Of a DNA stretch of 64,000 nucleotides, positions 42,185 through 55,555 are shown piece after piece (within the stretch, counting starts at the first letter, position 1; each line of letters starts with the position of its first letter). Source of the DNA: Naematelia aurantialba (Eukaryota; Basidiomycota; Tremellomycetes; Tremellales; Naemateliaceae); contig JAKFAO010000008.1 of assembly GCA_021527695.1 (NCBI GenBank), positions 744,001-808,000 of the forward strand, read 5' to 3'. The notes under the pieces are model-generated. The model was not told the origin of the DNA and made no database searches. It was given only the letters and a program-made list of their open reading frames with translations. The translations under genes were made by a program, and so were the position numbers.

Positions 42185-42652
42185 ATGCGCTCGCTGGCTG
42201 CGCCGACCACGTCGTGGCACGGGTCGGTTTCGTTGTCCATTAACGATCCACAATAGAGACACAGTGCGGTCGGAAAGTCCCCTACGAGCAGCCAGTGTTC
42301 CTTACATGCATGTCAACGTGCCTCCGAAAGAGCCTGCGTCTGACGACATGCTTACTATGTATGCTGAATCAAACGCAACAGGCAAAAAGGACAAAATGAC
42401 ACGACGTGATTGACCCCACGAAGAAAGGTTAAGGAACAAATTGAACGCGACCTAATGGGCCAGAAACACGGTTGCTTCTAGTAAAAGGCGAGGAGCAAAT
42501 TCGGTAATTGCCACTGACCCAGCCGCTAAAAGTTTTATTAAAAAATACGGCATTTATGTACTGCAGTTCGGAGACTCACGTCACGCGGGTGGAGGCTCTC
42601 TTGAATTTTGGTCTCCAGCCGGATGGTCCTGGCCATCCATACATCAACCATC
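42185..42652. other. Intergenic region
   Basis: About 470 bp containing the 3' end of the unknown gene and the DBP9 promoter. An A/T-rich run (TTTTATTAAAAAA) lies at about 42533-42545, about 110 bp before the DBP9 ATG. No gene seen. Confidence 0.4.
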
Positions 42653-44782
42653 ATGCCGTCGAAGCCGTCAGCCGCACTGCTAGAGTCAGTACAGTCCATT
42701 CCGACAAGCTACTGCTGATGATATCCGTAGGGCGGAGTTGACTTTCTCCGACGAGCCCTTTTCAACCCTCGATCCTCGAGTCTTGCGTGCACTAGCAGAC
42801 CTTTCCTTCGCTCATCCGACTCTGGTGCAAGCTTCTGCTATCCCCTTGCTGCTCGAGGGCAAGGATGTGCTGGCGAAAGCCCGTACTGGCAGTGGAAAGA
42901 CGGCGGCGTATGCGATTCCAGCTGTGCAACGGGTCATCGAAGCCAAGTCTGTAAGTCGGGCTGCTTTGAAGGTTTTGGTATCTACTTTCCCGAAGGCTGA
43001 CTTTAATGTCAGGAATTGAGCCCTGGAGAGCAAGGGTATCAAGCAACACGGGTGGTTGTCCTTGTTCCTACCAAGGAATTGGCTTTGCAGGTCACGGGCT
43101 TCTTCAAGAAGCTCTTGGTGTACTCTGAAGGTCTTGTCGGCGTGTGCAATATCGCAGCTAGCGGGGCAGCGATTCAGCGGTACGCCAGCCTTTATTGTTC
43201 ATGAACAAGTGTTGACCCAGGTTCTAGTGTGTTGCTGGATGATCTCCCAGACATTATTGTGTCGACACCCACTCCACTTCTTGCAAACCTGCAAAACAAG
43301 TCTATCGACCTCTCTTCTCTTATATTTCTCGCAATCGACGAGGCGGACCTCTTGCTATCGTACGGCCACAAGGACGATCTTGTGAGGATAATGGATCCCG
43401 CAAGTGGTTTTGTACCGAGGCTAGGAGTGCAAGGATGCCTGATGAGCGCTACCCTGGAGGGCGTGGAAAGCGTCAAGGGGCTTGTGCTGCGTAATCCGGT
43501 TGGTTCTGCCAGCTTCATTACTCCTCGAGTGCTGACATCATGCCAGGCAATCCTCACCCTCTCAGAACCGACGGCTACATCCCTTCTCACCCAACATTAT
43601 ACGCACACCTCTGAACGCGACAAGTTCCTCCTCATATATGTGTTGCTCAAGCTCAAGCTCATCCGTGGCAAGTCGATCGTTTTCGTGAATGACATTGAGC
43701 GCGGTTACCGAGTCAAGCTGTTCCTCGAACAGTTCGGGATCAAGTGCTGCGTGGTAAATTCGGAATTACCTTTGGCTAGCCGATATCACGTCGTCGAGGA
43801 GTTCAACCGAGGCGTGTACGACGTGGTGGTGGCCACTGACGAAGGCGCGGGCCCGGCAGATGAGGAGCCTGAAGCAGACGGGGAGCTTGAAGAAACTCAG
43901 ACAGTGGAGGAGGCGAAAGCAGAGGAATCAGAGGGAGAGGAGGAGCTTTCAGGAGACGCTGAACGGAACGCACCCGAAGAGGAGCCCGTGGCTGGTCCGT
44001 CTAAACGTAAGGCGACAGAGCAACCAGCGAAAGCACAGAAGCGGAAACGAGCCGCTCCTTCCTCGATGGCCCGTGGGATTGACTTCACCTCGGCGTCGAC
44101 CGTGATCAATTTTGATCTCCCTCCGACTTCCACTTCATATATGCACAGAGTAGGCCGAACAGCTCGGGCCGGTCATTCGGGCCTCGCCTTATCCTTCATC
44201 GTGCCGAAGGACAAGTGGGGCAAGGATCGGGCTGTGAGCCTCAAATCTGCCAAGGACGACGAATTAGTGTGGGAGCGTATCAAGGCTCGAGCAACAGCTG
44301 AGGGCGCGGGAGAGATGAAGGAGTGGGATTGGGGAGGAAAGAAAGGAGAGATCGAAGGATTTAGGTACCGGATGGAAGATGCTTTGAGAGCCGTGACGAC
44401 AAAACGCGTCTCTGACGCTCGGAGAGAAGAGCTTCGTAGGGAACTTCTCAACTCTGAGAAGCTCAAAGTAGGTCCAAATCATTCTCTTCGTTTTCTTTAT
44501 GGACGCTGAGTATTTCAGGCGCATTTCGCTGCTAATCCCTTGGATTTGGCATATCTTCGGCACGATGCACCGCTGCATCCGGCTAGACAACAGTCGCACC
44601 TCAAGCATGTGCCCAACTACCTCATGCCTCACATTGGCGGGATCCAGCGACCGAGCGGCGACGTGGGCGACCACTCAAACGTGCCATTCAAGAGAAGCGA
44701 TGGTGGGCGGAAGCGTGGGAGGGGTAGGGGCGGTGCGAGAGGAGGCGGGCGCAAAGTTGATCCCCTCAAGTTCAAAGGATGA
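42653..44782 (+). CDS. DBP9: ATP-dependent RNA helicase Dbp9
   Basis: DEAD-box helicase of the Dbp9 group, needed in the nucleolus for 60S ribosome assembly. Six exons: 42653-42684, 42731-42950, 43013-43179, 43228 to about 43498, about 43547-44467, 44519-44782. The first exon is 32 nt ([11 protein letters not shown]) with donor GTCAGT and gives the Dbp9 start [22 protein letters not shown]. Motifs in order: [17 protein letters not shown] (Q), [14 protein letters not shown] (I), [11 protein letters not shown] (Ia), [26 protein letters not shown] (II, the Dbp9 form), MSATL (III), [19 protein letters not shown] (IV), VVATDEG (V), a long Glu/Ala/Lys insert, ARGIDF, and [11 protein letters not shown] (VI). 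The insert between VVATDEG and ARGIDF is characteristic of Dbp9. The tail is Arg/Gly-rich and basic. Confidence 0.95.
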
Positions 44783-45121
44783 GGACGATGTGCGCGAACG
44801 TTGCTATCGCCCGTATGCATTGCGTTGTTTTTACGACTGGGATTACAATGGATGATCCTAATGGTACTAATAATCCTCGTAACTGCCCGAAAGAGGCAAC
44901 TGCGAAGCTTAACGCGCAGCGTTTCCCATGGCCGACGGGCTCCCGCTCATCCCGTCTCCCTTGCCGACCGTCTTTTTTCCTTCTGCGCTGTTGTTAGCTT
45001 ACACATCCTGGTCCTCGTTCATTCCACTTCACGAGTAGTCCTTGCACCGTCCATTCATCTGCGTGTTCTGGTCTCTTCGTTCTGCCTCGTCCTGATACCA
45101 GACCGGAAGAGACACAACACG
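44783..45121. other. Intergenic region
   Basis: About 340 bp between DBP9 and the Zn2Cys6 gene, with a long pyrimidine-rich leader just before the next ATG. No gene seen. Confidence 0.4.
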
Positions 45122-48100
45122 ATGGACCCCTCCTTCGACTCACTTCTTGAGGACGACACGTTCCAGCCCTTGAAGCGCAATCACGCTTGTTTGCAGTGCA
45201 AGAAGCGTAAAGTCAAGTGCGATGCTGTCAGTTCAACTTCATAATATCATCTACAAGATTCTTCATGTACGATATGTGTACTGACGGATTGGGCAGACGC
45301 GACCGACATGTGCGCCGTGTATGCGTTCGCATGCGCATGCCATTCGCGCAGCTCAACGAAACAAAACCGCACCTCCTATCATTACATGTACTTATGCAGA
45401 CGTCGACAGTCCCGAGGTCAGCCAGAGCCCGCCAGTGATGGAGGTTTATTCGCGCCGGGACAGCGGGAGTATCCCCGATGGAGAAATCGCGAGGAAGAAG
45501 ACATCAGGGAAGCGAATCGGTGATAAGGACTATCGAAGAGAGAAGGATATCAGGAGAGAGGAGGACAGAGAGCAGCTGCTCGCTCGTATAGGTATGTCAT
45601 ATGTGTTTCTCCTCTAGAGGACACGGGAGGAAACGGGCCAAGAACACTAACACCCACCCCCGTAGCCGAATTGGAGAGAAAGTTGGCTGGTATGACACCG
45701 AGCGACAGTGGTGCTAGTTCTTCGAGAGCTGCAGAGCCAGTCGCCCAAACGAATGCCTCGGTTTGGATTAATGACATTGGCGATCCGGGAGCAGCCAATG
45801 CCAACAATGGAGGTGGAGGCGCGACGATCCAGGGGATCTCCAATCCAACGTGGGTCCCGGATGCCGCGGGGCAAAGCGGCACTACTGCGGAATGGGACTT
45901 TGGAGAATTGTTCATGGTTCCCATGGATTGGCCAAAAAACCTCCCATCACCGAGTCAGCAGATTCTTCAACCTACTGCAGAGTGGCTAGCTGACCGAATC
46001 TGTAGTCTTACTGGAACACCTGTTCGTTATCTAGTTTACACCGACCCAACGGACATGCTAACCAATGCAGGATCGACACGTTCTTCACCCATGCTCCACA
46101 GCTACCGCGCATCCTCCATCGTGGGAGGCTCATGACCCGCTTACGGCTTCCTCCGTCACATCCAGACTTCCCTCATGCGTCACTTCTCCACGCCATCTGT
46201 GCTGCGGCCTCGGCACACACGGCATGGGTCAACAACCTTCCGCCCGAATTGCTCGAGAACACCATCTTACGGCACAAGCAGATGAACGTAGACATGGAGA
46301 ACATTGAGGATTTTGCACTCGCCCAAGCGGCCTCGGCACAGAGAGCTATCCGAACCGCCGTGACTATCTGTCTCTTTGGTCCAGGCCGTCTGATCTTTGA
46401 AATCCTTCAAGCAACTGTACGTAGCTTCTCTCTGTCCTATCAAATCAAAACAAAGAGGACTCCCGCTGAACCTACCAGGTGATTCTGAGCGATATCTATT
46501 TCGCAAAAGGTCTGCCTCTCGAAGGCTGGCTTATCGCTGGACATCCAGCGCGTCTCATGAAGGCTCTTGAGCTCAGCAACAAGAATCAGCCGAAGCGATA
46601 CAAAGAGCAAGTGTACCCGGAACCCGCAGACGATATCGACCGTGAAGAGCGATTGGCAACCATCTGGATGGCGTTTGTTCTGGATTCGGGATTCTCCGTT
46701 AACAGCTACTGGAGTCAGAGTTTCGATTTGCACGAAATGAGATGTGCTCTGCCAACCAGCTTGACCGAGTTTAACCGAAAGGTTTGTTGTCCCGTATAAC
46801 CACCTCATACATTTCAGTCCGGTTGACGAGTTGCAGGATGGATTGATGCTTGCCAACCCTCAGACAGCGGAATCTCCGGACCTGATGTTCAAGTCAGTGA
46901 TTTCTCCCGAAGAGCACATCAGTACTGAGATGCCACAGTCATCCGGTTGCCGATTCATTCGTCTTGACGATCAAAGCGTCTATCTTGATTTCACGAGCGG
47001 CTCGCTGGCTGCGAGATTGGCAACAGCGCGATATAGTCCCAGGCGACGAGCTTGATGGCCTCAAGTCACGAGAGTATCAACTGCTGATCACCGATATGTA
47101 CTCGTTTCAGTGCGTGCTGATTCACATCACATGCTGTAAGCTGACCCGCTTTCCAGATCGACTATCCCAATTGCGTTGAAGAATGTCTTCCGGATCGTTG
47201 ACCAGACGCCATCGGGGCACCCTGGTTTCGACGCGAATCTGCTTGTAAGTCATAATCTGCTTTCGGCACGGCTGCGATTGACACGGTAAAGATGGTGCAC
47301 ATCCTTCCCAACGTTGCACTATGTCTTATGCACGAGCCATTCGTCGACTGGCGGGCAGCCATCAATAGCCCCCTCGCTCTCGTTCAAAAGTCCTATGAAG
47401 CGATCATCGGCGTACTTCATCTTATACCGAGCAATCTGGATGTCTCACTCGTCTTCACTACCTTGTTGTGTTTGTGAGTGCCACATCTCTGATCTCTAGC
47501 GCTGGCACTGTAGTACTGATATGGAATAGCTCCTTGTACACTGCCGGTCGAATAATCGCAAACTTTGTTCAACGTGCTATCGAAATGCAGCAGTTTGGGC
47601 TGGCTGTGCGGTACAGGGCGGACCTAGCCACTGTCCAGAATCGTAAGCCTCGCTCCAATTATCGTGTTGTGTAGGGCTGAAGAAGGCGTTCCTAGTGCTT
47701 GATCGTTACGGAATGAAGTGAGTATTTAAATGCAAGCTCAACGGACGGCGCTGACAATGGTAGGCAATCACTGGGTCAGATGATGTCGACGTTCCTTGAG
47801 CAATATCTTCGAGTCAACGGAGGCGAACAATTGACACTGGGCGATGCCAAGATCCGCGATTCAAGCAACAATGAGCCCGCGTCCAACTCTCGGCAAACGT
47901 CAAAGTTGAAAAACCGACCAGGCTCCTCCTCGAGCAATCCAACCCCACCAATGACTGGGGACTGGGGAAGCACATCATCTATCGACCCATCGGCCGCCAC
48001 CGGGCCGCCGGAGAATCAGGTGCCTGTGCCGTCAGGTTTTGGTGGCCGGGTGCTCCCTAAATTGTCTCCACTGTCGAGTGGTGACGACTCGAGCAAGACT

Positions 48101-48424
48101 TCGCCTGCGTCATGGGCTTTCGGATTAGAGGGCCCATTGTCGACTGAAGCCGGTCCCAAGGGCTCTACTGGGGACAAAGAGACTCATCGACAGGCTTTCA
48201 TGGATACCATCAAGGCTGGAGAGGGAGATTGGGGTATGGCGGACGCCGGTCAGGCGGGATCCATACCAGTTACCAACGAGTTGCATTTGCTCGGGCGGCA
48301 GAACATCCAGGGCTTGTCTGTCAAGGATTTTGCGGGGAGCAGTGTAGCGCTGAGACAGGGTGAGGAGCGTATACTTGAAGTTGGCGAGGAGGCGGCTCGA
48401 TACACCGGCTGGGAGATGAGATGA
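45122..48424 (+). CDS. Zn2Cys6 fungal-specific transcription factor
   Basis: Binuclear zinc-cluster regulator with the fungal-specific middle homology domain. Exon 1 encodes MDPSFDSLLEDDTF and CLQCKKRKVKCDA; a GTCAGT intron follows; exon 2 gives TRPTCAPCMRSHAHAIR and the sixth Cys after ITC. A charged Arg/Lys/Glu stretch follows, like the usual coiled-coil linker. The middle domain runs from about FFTHAPQLPRILHRGRL through LHAICAAASAHTAW, GWLIAGHPARLMKALEL, REERLATIWMAFVLDSGFSV, SRAARWLRDWQQRDIV and ALCLMHEPFVDWRAAI. The C-terminal exon (from about 47764) is Ser/Pro/Gly-rich. I count about 13 introns, mostly 45-70 nt, with several GTCAGT/GTCAGC/GTTCGT donors. The target genes are unknown; adjacency to CPA2 is not evidence for arginine control. 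Confidence 0.88.
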
Positions 48425-48882
48425 TGGATCCGGTGGCGCGAACGGTGACCCCGACAGCTGTTCGGGATGCTGTTGCTCGACGCTGCCTGGGAGTGTTTTT
48501 GGGCGAGATCAAGGTCTGGCTTCCTGTGTTGTATCTGGATATAATTTCTGGTTCGGATTGTTCTCAACCACTCGTTGTGCGATGTCGATGAATAGAGAGA
48601 TGCCACTCATACACCCTGCGAGGACGATGAGAGGTTACGAATCATTGCGTCAGGCACTGAAAGACCCGCTGATAACGGAATTAAAATTCTTCACCCAAAC
48701 CCTTCGAGTCGCGACTGCTGCCAGACCGATTTTTTTTTTTCTGTCCACCACATACCATCTCTGCCTTCACTTGTGGTTCTGTACCTAAGCCTAGGTGTCC
48801 AGGCTCTCACGAGGGTTGAGAATCCCAACCGTCCCCGAGTGTCGCAGTCTTGAAGGACTTTTGGTTGTCGAACCGCAACAAA
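48425..48882. other. Intergenic region
   Basis: About 460 bp between the Zn2Cys6 gene and CPA2 on the same strand. A T-run of about 11 lies at about 48730. No supported gene or upstream frame is evident. Confidence 0.4.
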
Positions 48883-51800
48883 ATGCTACGCACGCTCCCG
48901 CTGCAGCGGGCGAGGCTGTGTCTCCGTACTTTCTCGCGGATCAGCCACCCTGCACCGGCGCTCTCGAACAGCAGTAAGAACAGCGGGAAGAGGGGGTACG
49001 CCGTGGCTGCTCCGGCTGTGGGAAGTTACTCCCAGGTCGACGGAGAGCCCACGCTCAATTCCCCGTCAGAACTGGCTAGGCGTATCTCTGCCAAGGTGCT
49101 TCCCAAGTTGCCGAAGCCTGATGTGAAGAAGGTCCTGGTTGTTGGGTCGGGCGGACTGAGCATTGGGCAGGCCGGGGAGTTTGACTATTCGGGTGAGTGT
49201 GCCTTGGCTGAGCTGGAGTCTCGACAGCGGCCGCTGGACAGTGTGCTAACTTGATTTAGGATCGCAGGCAATCAAAGCCCTCCGGGAGAGCAACATTTCC
49301 ACTGTTCTCATCAATCCCAACATCGCCACGATCCAGACCTCGCACCACCTCGCCAACCAGATCTACTTCCTCCCCATCACGGCCGACTACGTCGCCTACG
49401 TCCTCGAAAAGGAGCGTCCCGACGGCATCTTGTTGACTTTCGGCGGGCAGTCGGCGCTCAACGTCGGCATTCAGCTGGACAAGATGGGCGTCCTCGAGCG
49501 ACTGGGCGTCAAGGTCCTCGGCACGCCAATCCGCACTCTCGAGGTCTCCGAAGACCGCGATCTTTTCGTTCAAGCCCTTAACGGTACGTTATTCTAGCCT
49601 AGCCGCCGGAGCTAAGGCATTTTCGTCCGCATGCACGAGTGGTTGGTTGCTGATCCCGGCATGTAGAGATTGACATTCCCGCCGCACAGTCGACAGCAGT
49701 GTCCACCATCCAGGCAGCATTGGACGCCGCCGAGGAGATCGGGTACCCTATCATCTTGCGATCTGCCTTCTCGCTTGGAGGTCTCGGGTCCGGCTTCGCG
49801 CACGACGAAGAGGAGCTCCGCAACCTCGCCGCCAAGAGTCTGAGTCTGAGCCCCCAAGTTCTCATTGAGAAGAGTCTCAAGGGATGGAAAGAGGTGGAGT
49901 ACGAGGTTGTCCGAGATGCTGCAGACGTATGTGGAGACGTAGTGGGGAAGCTCAGCTGATGAGAGCAGAACACGATCATCTGCTGCAACATGGAGAACTT
50001 TGACCCCCTCGGAACGCACACTGGTGACTCGATTGTCGTGGCACCATCACAAACTCTCTCGGACGACGAGTATCACATGTTGCGAAGCGCTGCTATCAAG
50101 ATCGTTCGACATGTCGGAGTGGTCGGCGAGTGTAACGTGAGTTTGAATCCCGGGCTTGATGAGGGTGAGCTGACACGAAGAACAGGTGCAATATGCTCTG
50201 GACCCCAACTCACGCGATTACCGAGTTATCGAGATGAATGCTCGTTTGTCTCGTTCCAGGTGAGTCGATGAGACGCACTCTTTACTGCTCAAGCTGATCC
50301 ATTACAGTGCGCTCGCCTCCAAGGCCACCGGCTACCCACTCGCCTACACTGCAGCCAAGATTGCTCTTGGCCACACCTTGCCCGAGCTGCCCAACGCAGT
50401 CACCAAGTCGACCACCGCTTGCTTTGAGCCTTCTCTCGACTACATTGTCACCAAGATCCCTAAGTGGGACTTGGCGAAATTCCAGCACGTCGAGCGCACT
50501 GTTGGTTCCGCCATGAAGTCGGTTGGAGAAGTCATGGCTATTGGGCGTACCTTTGAAGAATCGCTGCAGAAAGCTATCCGCCAAGTCGACCCCAACTTTT
50601 GTGGCTTTGACGCCTACTGGAAACCACAAGACATGGAGTCGGCTTTGGCAAACAACAACGACCGCCGCTTGTTTGCGATTGCGCATGCTATGCTCAACCT
50701 TGGATACACGGTCGACATGCTGCACGACTTGACCAAGATTGACAAATGGTTCTTGTATAAGCTTGAGAACATCGTCGAGGTCTACAAGGGAATCCAGGAG
50801 GCTGGATTCGACGGCACTGACGAGAAGTTGATGAGGACCGCCAAGAGGACGGGATTCTCGGATCTGCACATTTCGCAGCTGACCGGCAAGACTGAAGACG
50901 AGGTCCGTAATGGGGAGGCCGATATGTGCGTGTGCTGACTGGATGTAGGTTCGAGCGAAGAGGAAGAGCCTGGGCATCACTCCATTTGTCAAGCGTATCG
51001 ATACTCTTGCCGCCGAGTTTCCGGCCTATACAAACTATCTCTACACCACGTACAACGCCTCGACACACGACTTGGAGTTTAACGAGCACGGTACCATGGT
51101 CCTTGGTTCGGGCGTTTACCGTATCGGCTCTTCGGTCGAGTTTGACTGGTGTGCAGTCACATGTTCCAGGTGAGCATATTTCCGGATTATGTATTGCGAT
51201 TGAGTAGGTTGCTGAGGTCCGGTCAGGGCAATTCGCAATTTGGGCAAAAAGACCATTATGATCAACTACAACCCGGAGACAGTGTCTACCGACTTTGACG
51301 AGGCCGACCGGTTGTACTTTGAGGAGCTTGGCTGGGAACGTGTCATGGACATTTACGAGCTCGAGGGTGCCGAGGGTGTTGTCGTCAGCGTTGGTGGTAT
51401 GTACCGCCATCGTCAGAGTAAGGCAAGTCCGGCTGACCGTCCGCAGGTCAATTGCCGCAGAACATTGCTCTGCGTTTGAAACGCTCTGGTGTCAAGGTCC
51501 TGGGTACGGATCCGGAGCAGATCGACAATGCTGAGGACCGACACAAGTTCTCCTCCATCCTTGATTCAGTCGGTGTCGATCAGCCGGCATGGACCGAGGC
51601 CACCAGCTTGGAAAGTGCCCAGGAGTTCGCTGCGCGTGTTGGGTGAGCATTAGCATCGTGATTCCTGAACCGTATCAGCTCACACGTGCAGTTACCCTGT
51701 CCTGATTCGACCATCTTACGTCTTGTCTGGTGCGGCGATGAACGTCGTCCACACCGCTGCCGACCTTGAGCACAACCTGACTGCCGCTGCCAATGTCTCC

Positions 51801-53238
51801 CCTCTTCATCCCGTCGTCATTTCCCAGTTCATCGACAATGCGCAAGAAATCGATGTCGACGCCGTCGCTCACCAGGGTCGTCTCCTCATCCACGCCGTCT
51901 CAGAGCACGTCGAGAATGCCGGTGTACACTCTGGTGATGCTACCCTGGTTCTCCCCCCGTTCAGCTTGCAGGAGGACGACTTGGACCGATGCAAGATTAT
52001 TGCGGAGAAGGTCGCAAAGGCGTTCGACATCTCCGGGCCCTTCAACATGCAGATCATCCGGAAGCCAGGTGCCGAGGGTCAAGAAGCCGCACTCAAGGTC
52101 ATTGAGTGTAACTTGAGGGCTTCGCGATCGTTCCCCTTCGTGTCAAAAGTCTTGGGCAGGAACTTTATCGACGTCGCTTCCGCAGCTATCATGGGCGTGT
52201 AAGTGATGTCGTAACTTGTCATCGGATCAGCAGGCTTATCAGGCTTGGATAGGGATGTCCCAGAACCGGTCGACTTAATGAAGGAGCGACGGAATTACGT
52301 GGCTATCAAAGTCCCACAATTCTCTTGGACCCGTCTACCGGGTGCCGACCCCTTCTTGTGCGTGTCACAGCTCTCTAGTGTGAACGAGAGCAGTATGCTG
52401 ATAGGTGCAGGGGTGTGGAGATGGCTTCCACGGGCGAGGTCGCCGCGTTTGGCAAAGACATTCACGAGGCATACTGGGCCGCACTCTTATCTGTCAACGG
52501 CTTCAAGTTGCCGCGGCCCAAGTCTGGCTTCTTGCTAGGTGGTGATATCTCACGACCTGAAATGGCAGTCGTCGCGAGCAACTTGATCTCGCTTGGCTTC
52601 AAGCTATACACCCACTGTGAGTTGTTCTGGATCTCCTTTCTCTGCCGCTTCCTCTCTCTTGCTCATTTTCTGCGATTACCTCCGTGTATCTCTCCTTACT
52701 TCGCTGGCGTTCTATCTCAGTGAAGAGAGGAACCCAACTGATCCGTGCAGCTGCGGAGGTCGAAGCCCACATCAACGCTCAGCCCTACCTCTCGATCAAG
52801 CGGATTCTCGTTCCAGTGAAAGACAAGCGCAAGCTCCGTGAAGTGCTCGAGGACAACGAGATCACCTGCGTGGTCAACATCTCGCGCAGCCGAGCACCAA
52901 CGACCTCAGACCCAGATTACGCATCGAGGCGAGCGGCTGTGGACTTTGGGATTCCCGTGAGTTTTGGGACTTGCTGGCCTGGACAGCCCTTCCCGCTTGG
53001 TCGCTCGCTAGAGAGATATGGTGGCCTGACGTATTGCGAATAGTTGATCAACAACCCGAAATTGGCCGTGCTGTTTACGGAGACATTGCAGAAGAAGTTT
53101 GCAAAGAGCCCATTGCCTTATGTAGAGGGAACCAAACCGTCAGAAGTGAAGGTGAGCTTGTCGAACCAAGTTGTGCACAACTGCTGACGCGTTATCCACT
53201 AGTCTTGGAGGGAATTTGTGCCCGATTCTACCGCATAG
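48883..53238 (+). CDS. CPA2: Arginine-specific carbamoyl-phosphate synthase large subunit, mitochondrial
   Basis: Large ammonia-using chain of the arginine-pathway carbamoyl-phosphate synthase, which makes carbamoyl phosphate from ammonia, bicarbonate and two ATP. The N-terminus [20 protein letters not shown] is rich in Arg, Leu and Ser without acids, a mitochondrial targeting peptide. The first ATP-grasp half starts [27 protein letters not shown] and includes [34 protein letters not shown] and [20 protein letters not shown]. The second half has [75 protein letters not shown]. The C-terminal MGS-like domain includes [12 protein letters not shown] and [13 protein letters not shown], ending [11 protein letters not shown]. 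There are about 11 short introns. No fused CPA1 or ATCase domain is present, which separates it from the pyrimidine (URA2) enzyme. Confidence 0.96.
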
Positions 53239-53986
53239 CTCGTTCTGGTTGGCACTTGATCTGGGCTGGATTGAGGATGGTGTACCGAGGAGAGGGTAGA
53301 GAGAAACGAGGCTAGAACTTTGAAGGTAGAGGGAAGGTAGGAACGGAAGGCGGCAGGAAGTCCAAGAAAGAAGAGAGGAAGAGGCAAGAAAGAGGGAGGA
53401 AACGATCATCCATACCGCCACGGCGAGCTTCTTAGACCGTGTAGTAATCCATTCATGACCATAGACACTGTTCTTCATTCCAATGCACTCTAGTGATTGC
53501 ATACGATGATTGCACGATTTGGTGGGTGAGTGCCACCTTCGGGGATATGGCTGGAGATATGACGCATCATTGCGGGGACTCACGAAATTCCGATTTGGTT
53601 CCGTCTCCAGTGGTACGCTCCCGCGGCTCGCTCGTTGCTGGCTCCCCCCTCGAGGATTCCCTTTCGTCTCTTGTGACTGCTCGAGTCAATCTTAGAAGAG
53701 AGAGAGTCAAGAAAAGGTTCTCAGAAGGAGAACACAAGCTTATAGGTGAGGACATGGTCTACTTCCTTTCTGTCCCCCTCCAAATCATGACGCCGTCCGC
53801 CAAATTATGAGCCAGAGCTGACATCTGCCTACTTCCTCCTGTTCCATCTCTGCTCATACGTCTTTGGAACTCTACTCGTCCCTCCACTCTTGCTCTACTC
53901 CCCTTCGATCTCGACCAATCCGTGTTTTCGACCGCACAGCGACCCGCTCCAAAGAGGCCTATCTTTAGGCGGAGCTTGCAACAAAT
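53239..53986. other. Intergenic region
   Basis: About 750 bp between CPA2 and the Stm1-like gene. It includes purine-rich text (GAAAGAAGAGAGGAAGAGG type, about 53360-53400) just after CPA2 and a long pyrimidine-rich leader before the next ATG, as is usual for highly expressed ribosome-related fungal genes. No gene seen. Confidence 0.45.
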
Positions 53987-55555
53987 ATGTCAGTGGCATC
54001 CAAGAACCCCTTCGAGCTGCTCGGCGGTGAGTGCTTTGTCTATCATCCATGACTTCTTTCATCTCACCTCCGTCCTCGTCCTACTTTGGAAATGCTCTAG
54101 ATGCCGAGACCTGCTCGTGTGATGAGGACTGACATGTATGTAGAGGACGGAGACTCGCCGTCACCCGCCCCAGCCAAGGTGGAGAAGAAGCCCGAAGCCG
54201 CTCCGGCAGCGCAACGCAATGTCCCCGGTGCGGCGCAGAAGACTGACAAGCCGGCCGGCAATGGTGCTGGACGCGGTCGATACCCCTCGCGAGGAGGGCC
54301 GAGGGGCGCGTACCGTTCGGAAGGGCAGCCAAGGAACACTGGCCCCACGGCGGAGGCTGGTGTAGCCGAGGGTGCGGAGAACCCTGGTGGCTTTGACGGC
54401 GAGCGTGTCGGTAAGTTTTATTCACATCTGCGGGACAGTTGTGTGCTGGGGAAAGGACGAGGCGATGCAGAAGGAAGAAGAAAGAAGGAAGACGGAAGAA
54501 AGAAGACCGGAGAAAGGGAAGACAGAAAGTTGGCAAGAAGAAGGAAAAGGAAGAGAAATATGTCCACGTTGGGGTGGAACTAGGGGAACGTGGTGCGGGA
54601 TGCACAAGAAGACTGGACCTGTCGAGTCCTTTGCTGACCGGCCTCAGCCCCTACCAAGCGATTCCGCGGCGAACTCGACCGACACACCAAGGGTCCTCGA
54701 GGCACTCGTCCCAACAGGCCGACCGGCGGCCACGCATCTCGAGGCGGCAACACCGGCGGTCCCAAAACCCCCGCCCAGGGTGGCGAGAGAAGACAATTTG
54801 AGAGAAGGTCCGGGCATCTCCCCGACAGTCAGAAGAAAATCGATCAGGGATGGGGTGCCAACGAGGGCACCGCTGAGCTCGGTGGTGAGTCTCCTGCGCA
54901 ACGAATCTCGAAATTTAGAGATGCTGATGTTCCTCAAGCCGAGCTCGAGGGCGAGAAGGACGCCGAGGTCGAAGAGGCTGCCGCCGAGACCCCTGCTGCC
55001 GATGACGGGGGATGGGGCGCGACCGATGCTCCAGCCGGCGCTTCTGAGGCTGCTCCTGCTGCTGAGCCTGAGGAGCCCGAGGAAGTTCAGAAAAGCTACG
55101 ACGAGTACCTCGCCGAGCGCACTGCCGCGGCTCTCAGCTCCGGCCTGGGCAAGAAGGAGATCAGGACCGTCAACTCTGAGACCCTCGAGGGCAAGGCATT
55201 CGTCCGTGAGACGATTGACGAGTTCTTCTCCGGCAAGGTGAGCAGTTGATCTCCATTCATGTTGTTGGGACCACCTCTGATTATCCTTCAGGAGAAGGCT
55301 GCGGCTGCTAAGGCCAAGGCTCCCAAAAAGGAGAAGGTCTACATTGAAGTCGATGGACAGTTCTCGACTCCCGCCGGCCGACCTCCGAGGGGTACCGGCG
55401 AGCGTGGCGGCCGAGGTGGACGAGGCGCCGGACGTGGACGAGGCGAGGGACGAGGCAGGGGTGCTCCTCGAGGCGGCGCTGGACGTGGCGCTCCGCGTAC
55501 TGGACCTGGGTTCAACGGTCAGGACCAGTCTGCCTTCCCCGCCCTCGGCGCATGA
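53987..55555 (+). CDS. Stm1/SERBP1-like ribosome- and RNA-binding protein
   Basis: Member of the hyaluronan/mRNA-binding (HABP4/SERBP1/Stm1) family, which binds idle ribosomes in the mRNA channel. Exon 1 is 41 nt or so and gives MSVASKNPFELLG, the typical start. Exon 2 (from about 54143) is Pro/Ala/Gly-rich with RGG. Exon 3 carries the core RRQFERRSGHLPDSQKKIDQGWG, matching FxRHSGTxxxxxxKKxxQGWG of the family. The next exon is acidic, then SYDEYLAERTAAAL, KKEIRTVN and FVRETIDEFFSGK. The last exon ends with a dense Arg-Gly-Gly region and SAFPALGA. The first intron ends at GTATGTAG just before GAGGACGG. Five exons; strongly supported by order of motifs. Confidence 0.88.

Noticed and set aside
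50282..51410. Minus-strand open frames of 236 and 238 codons
   Set aside because: They lie fully antisense to CPA2, whose exons and motifs are unambiguous; codon bias of the true gene explains the open antisense frame.
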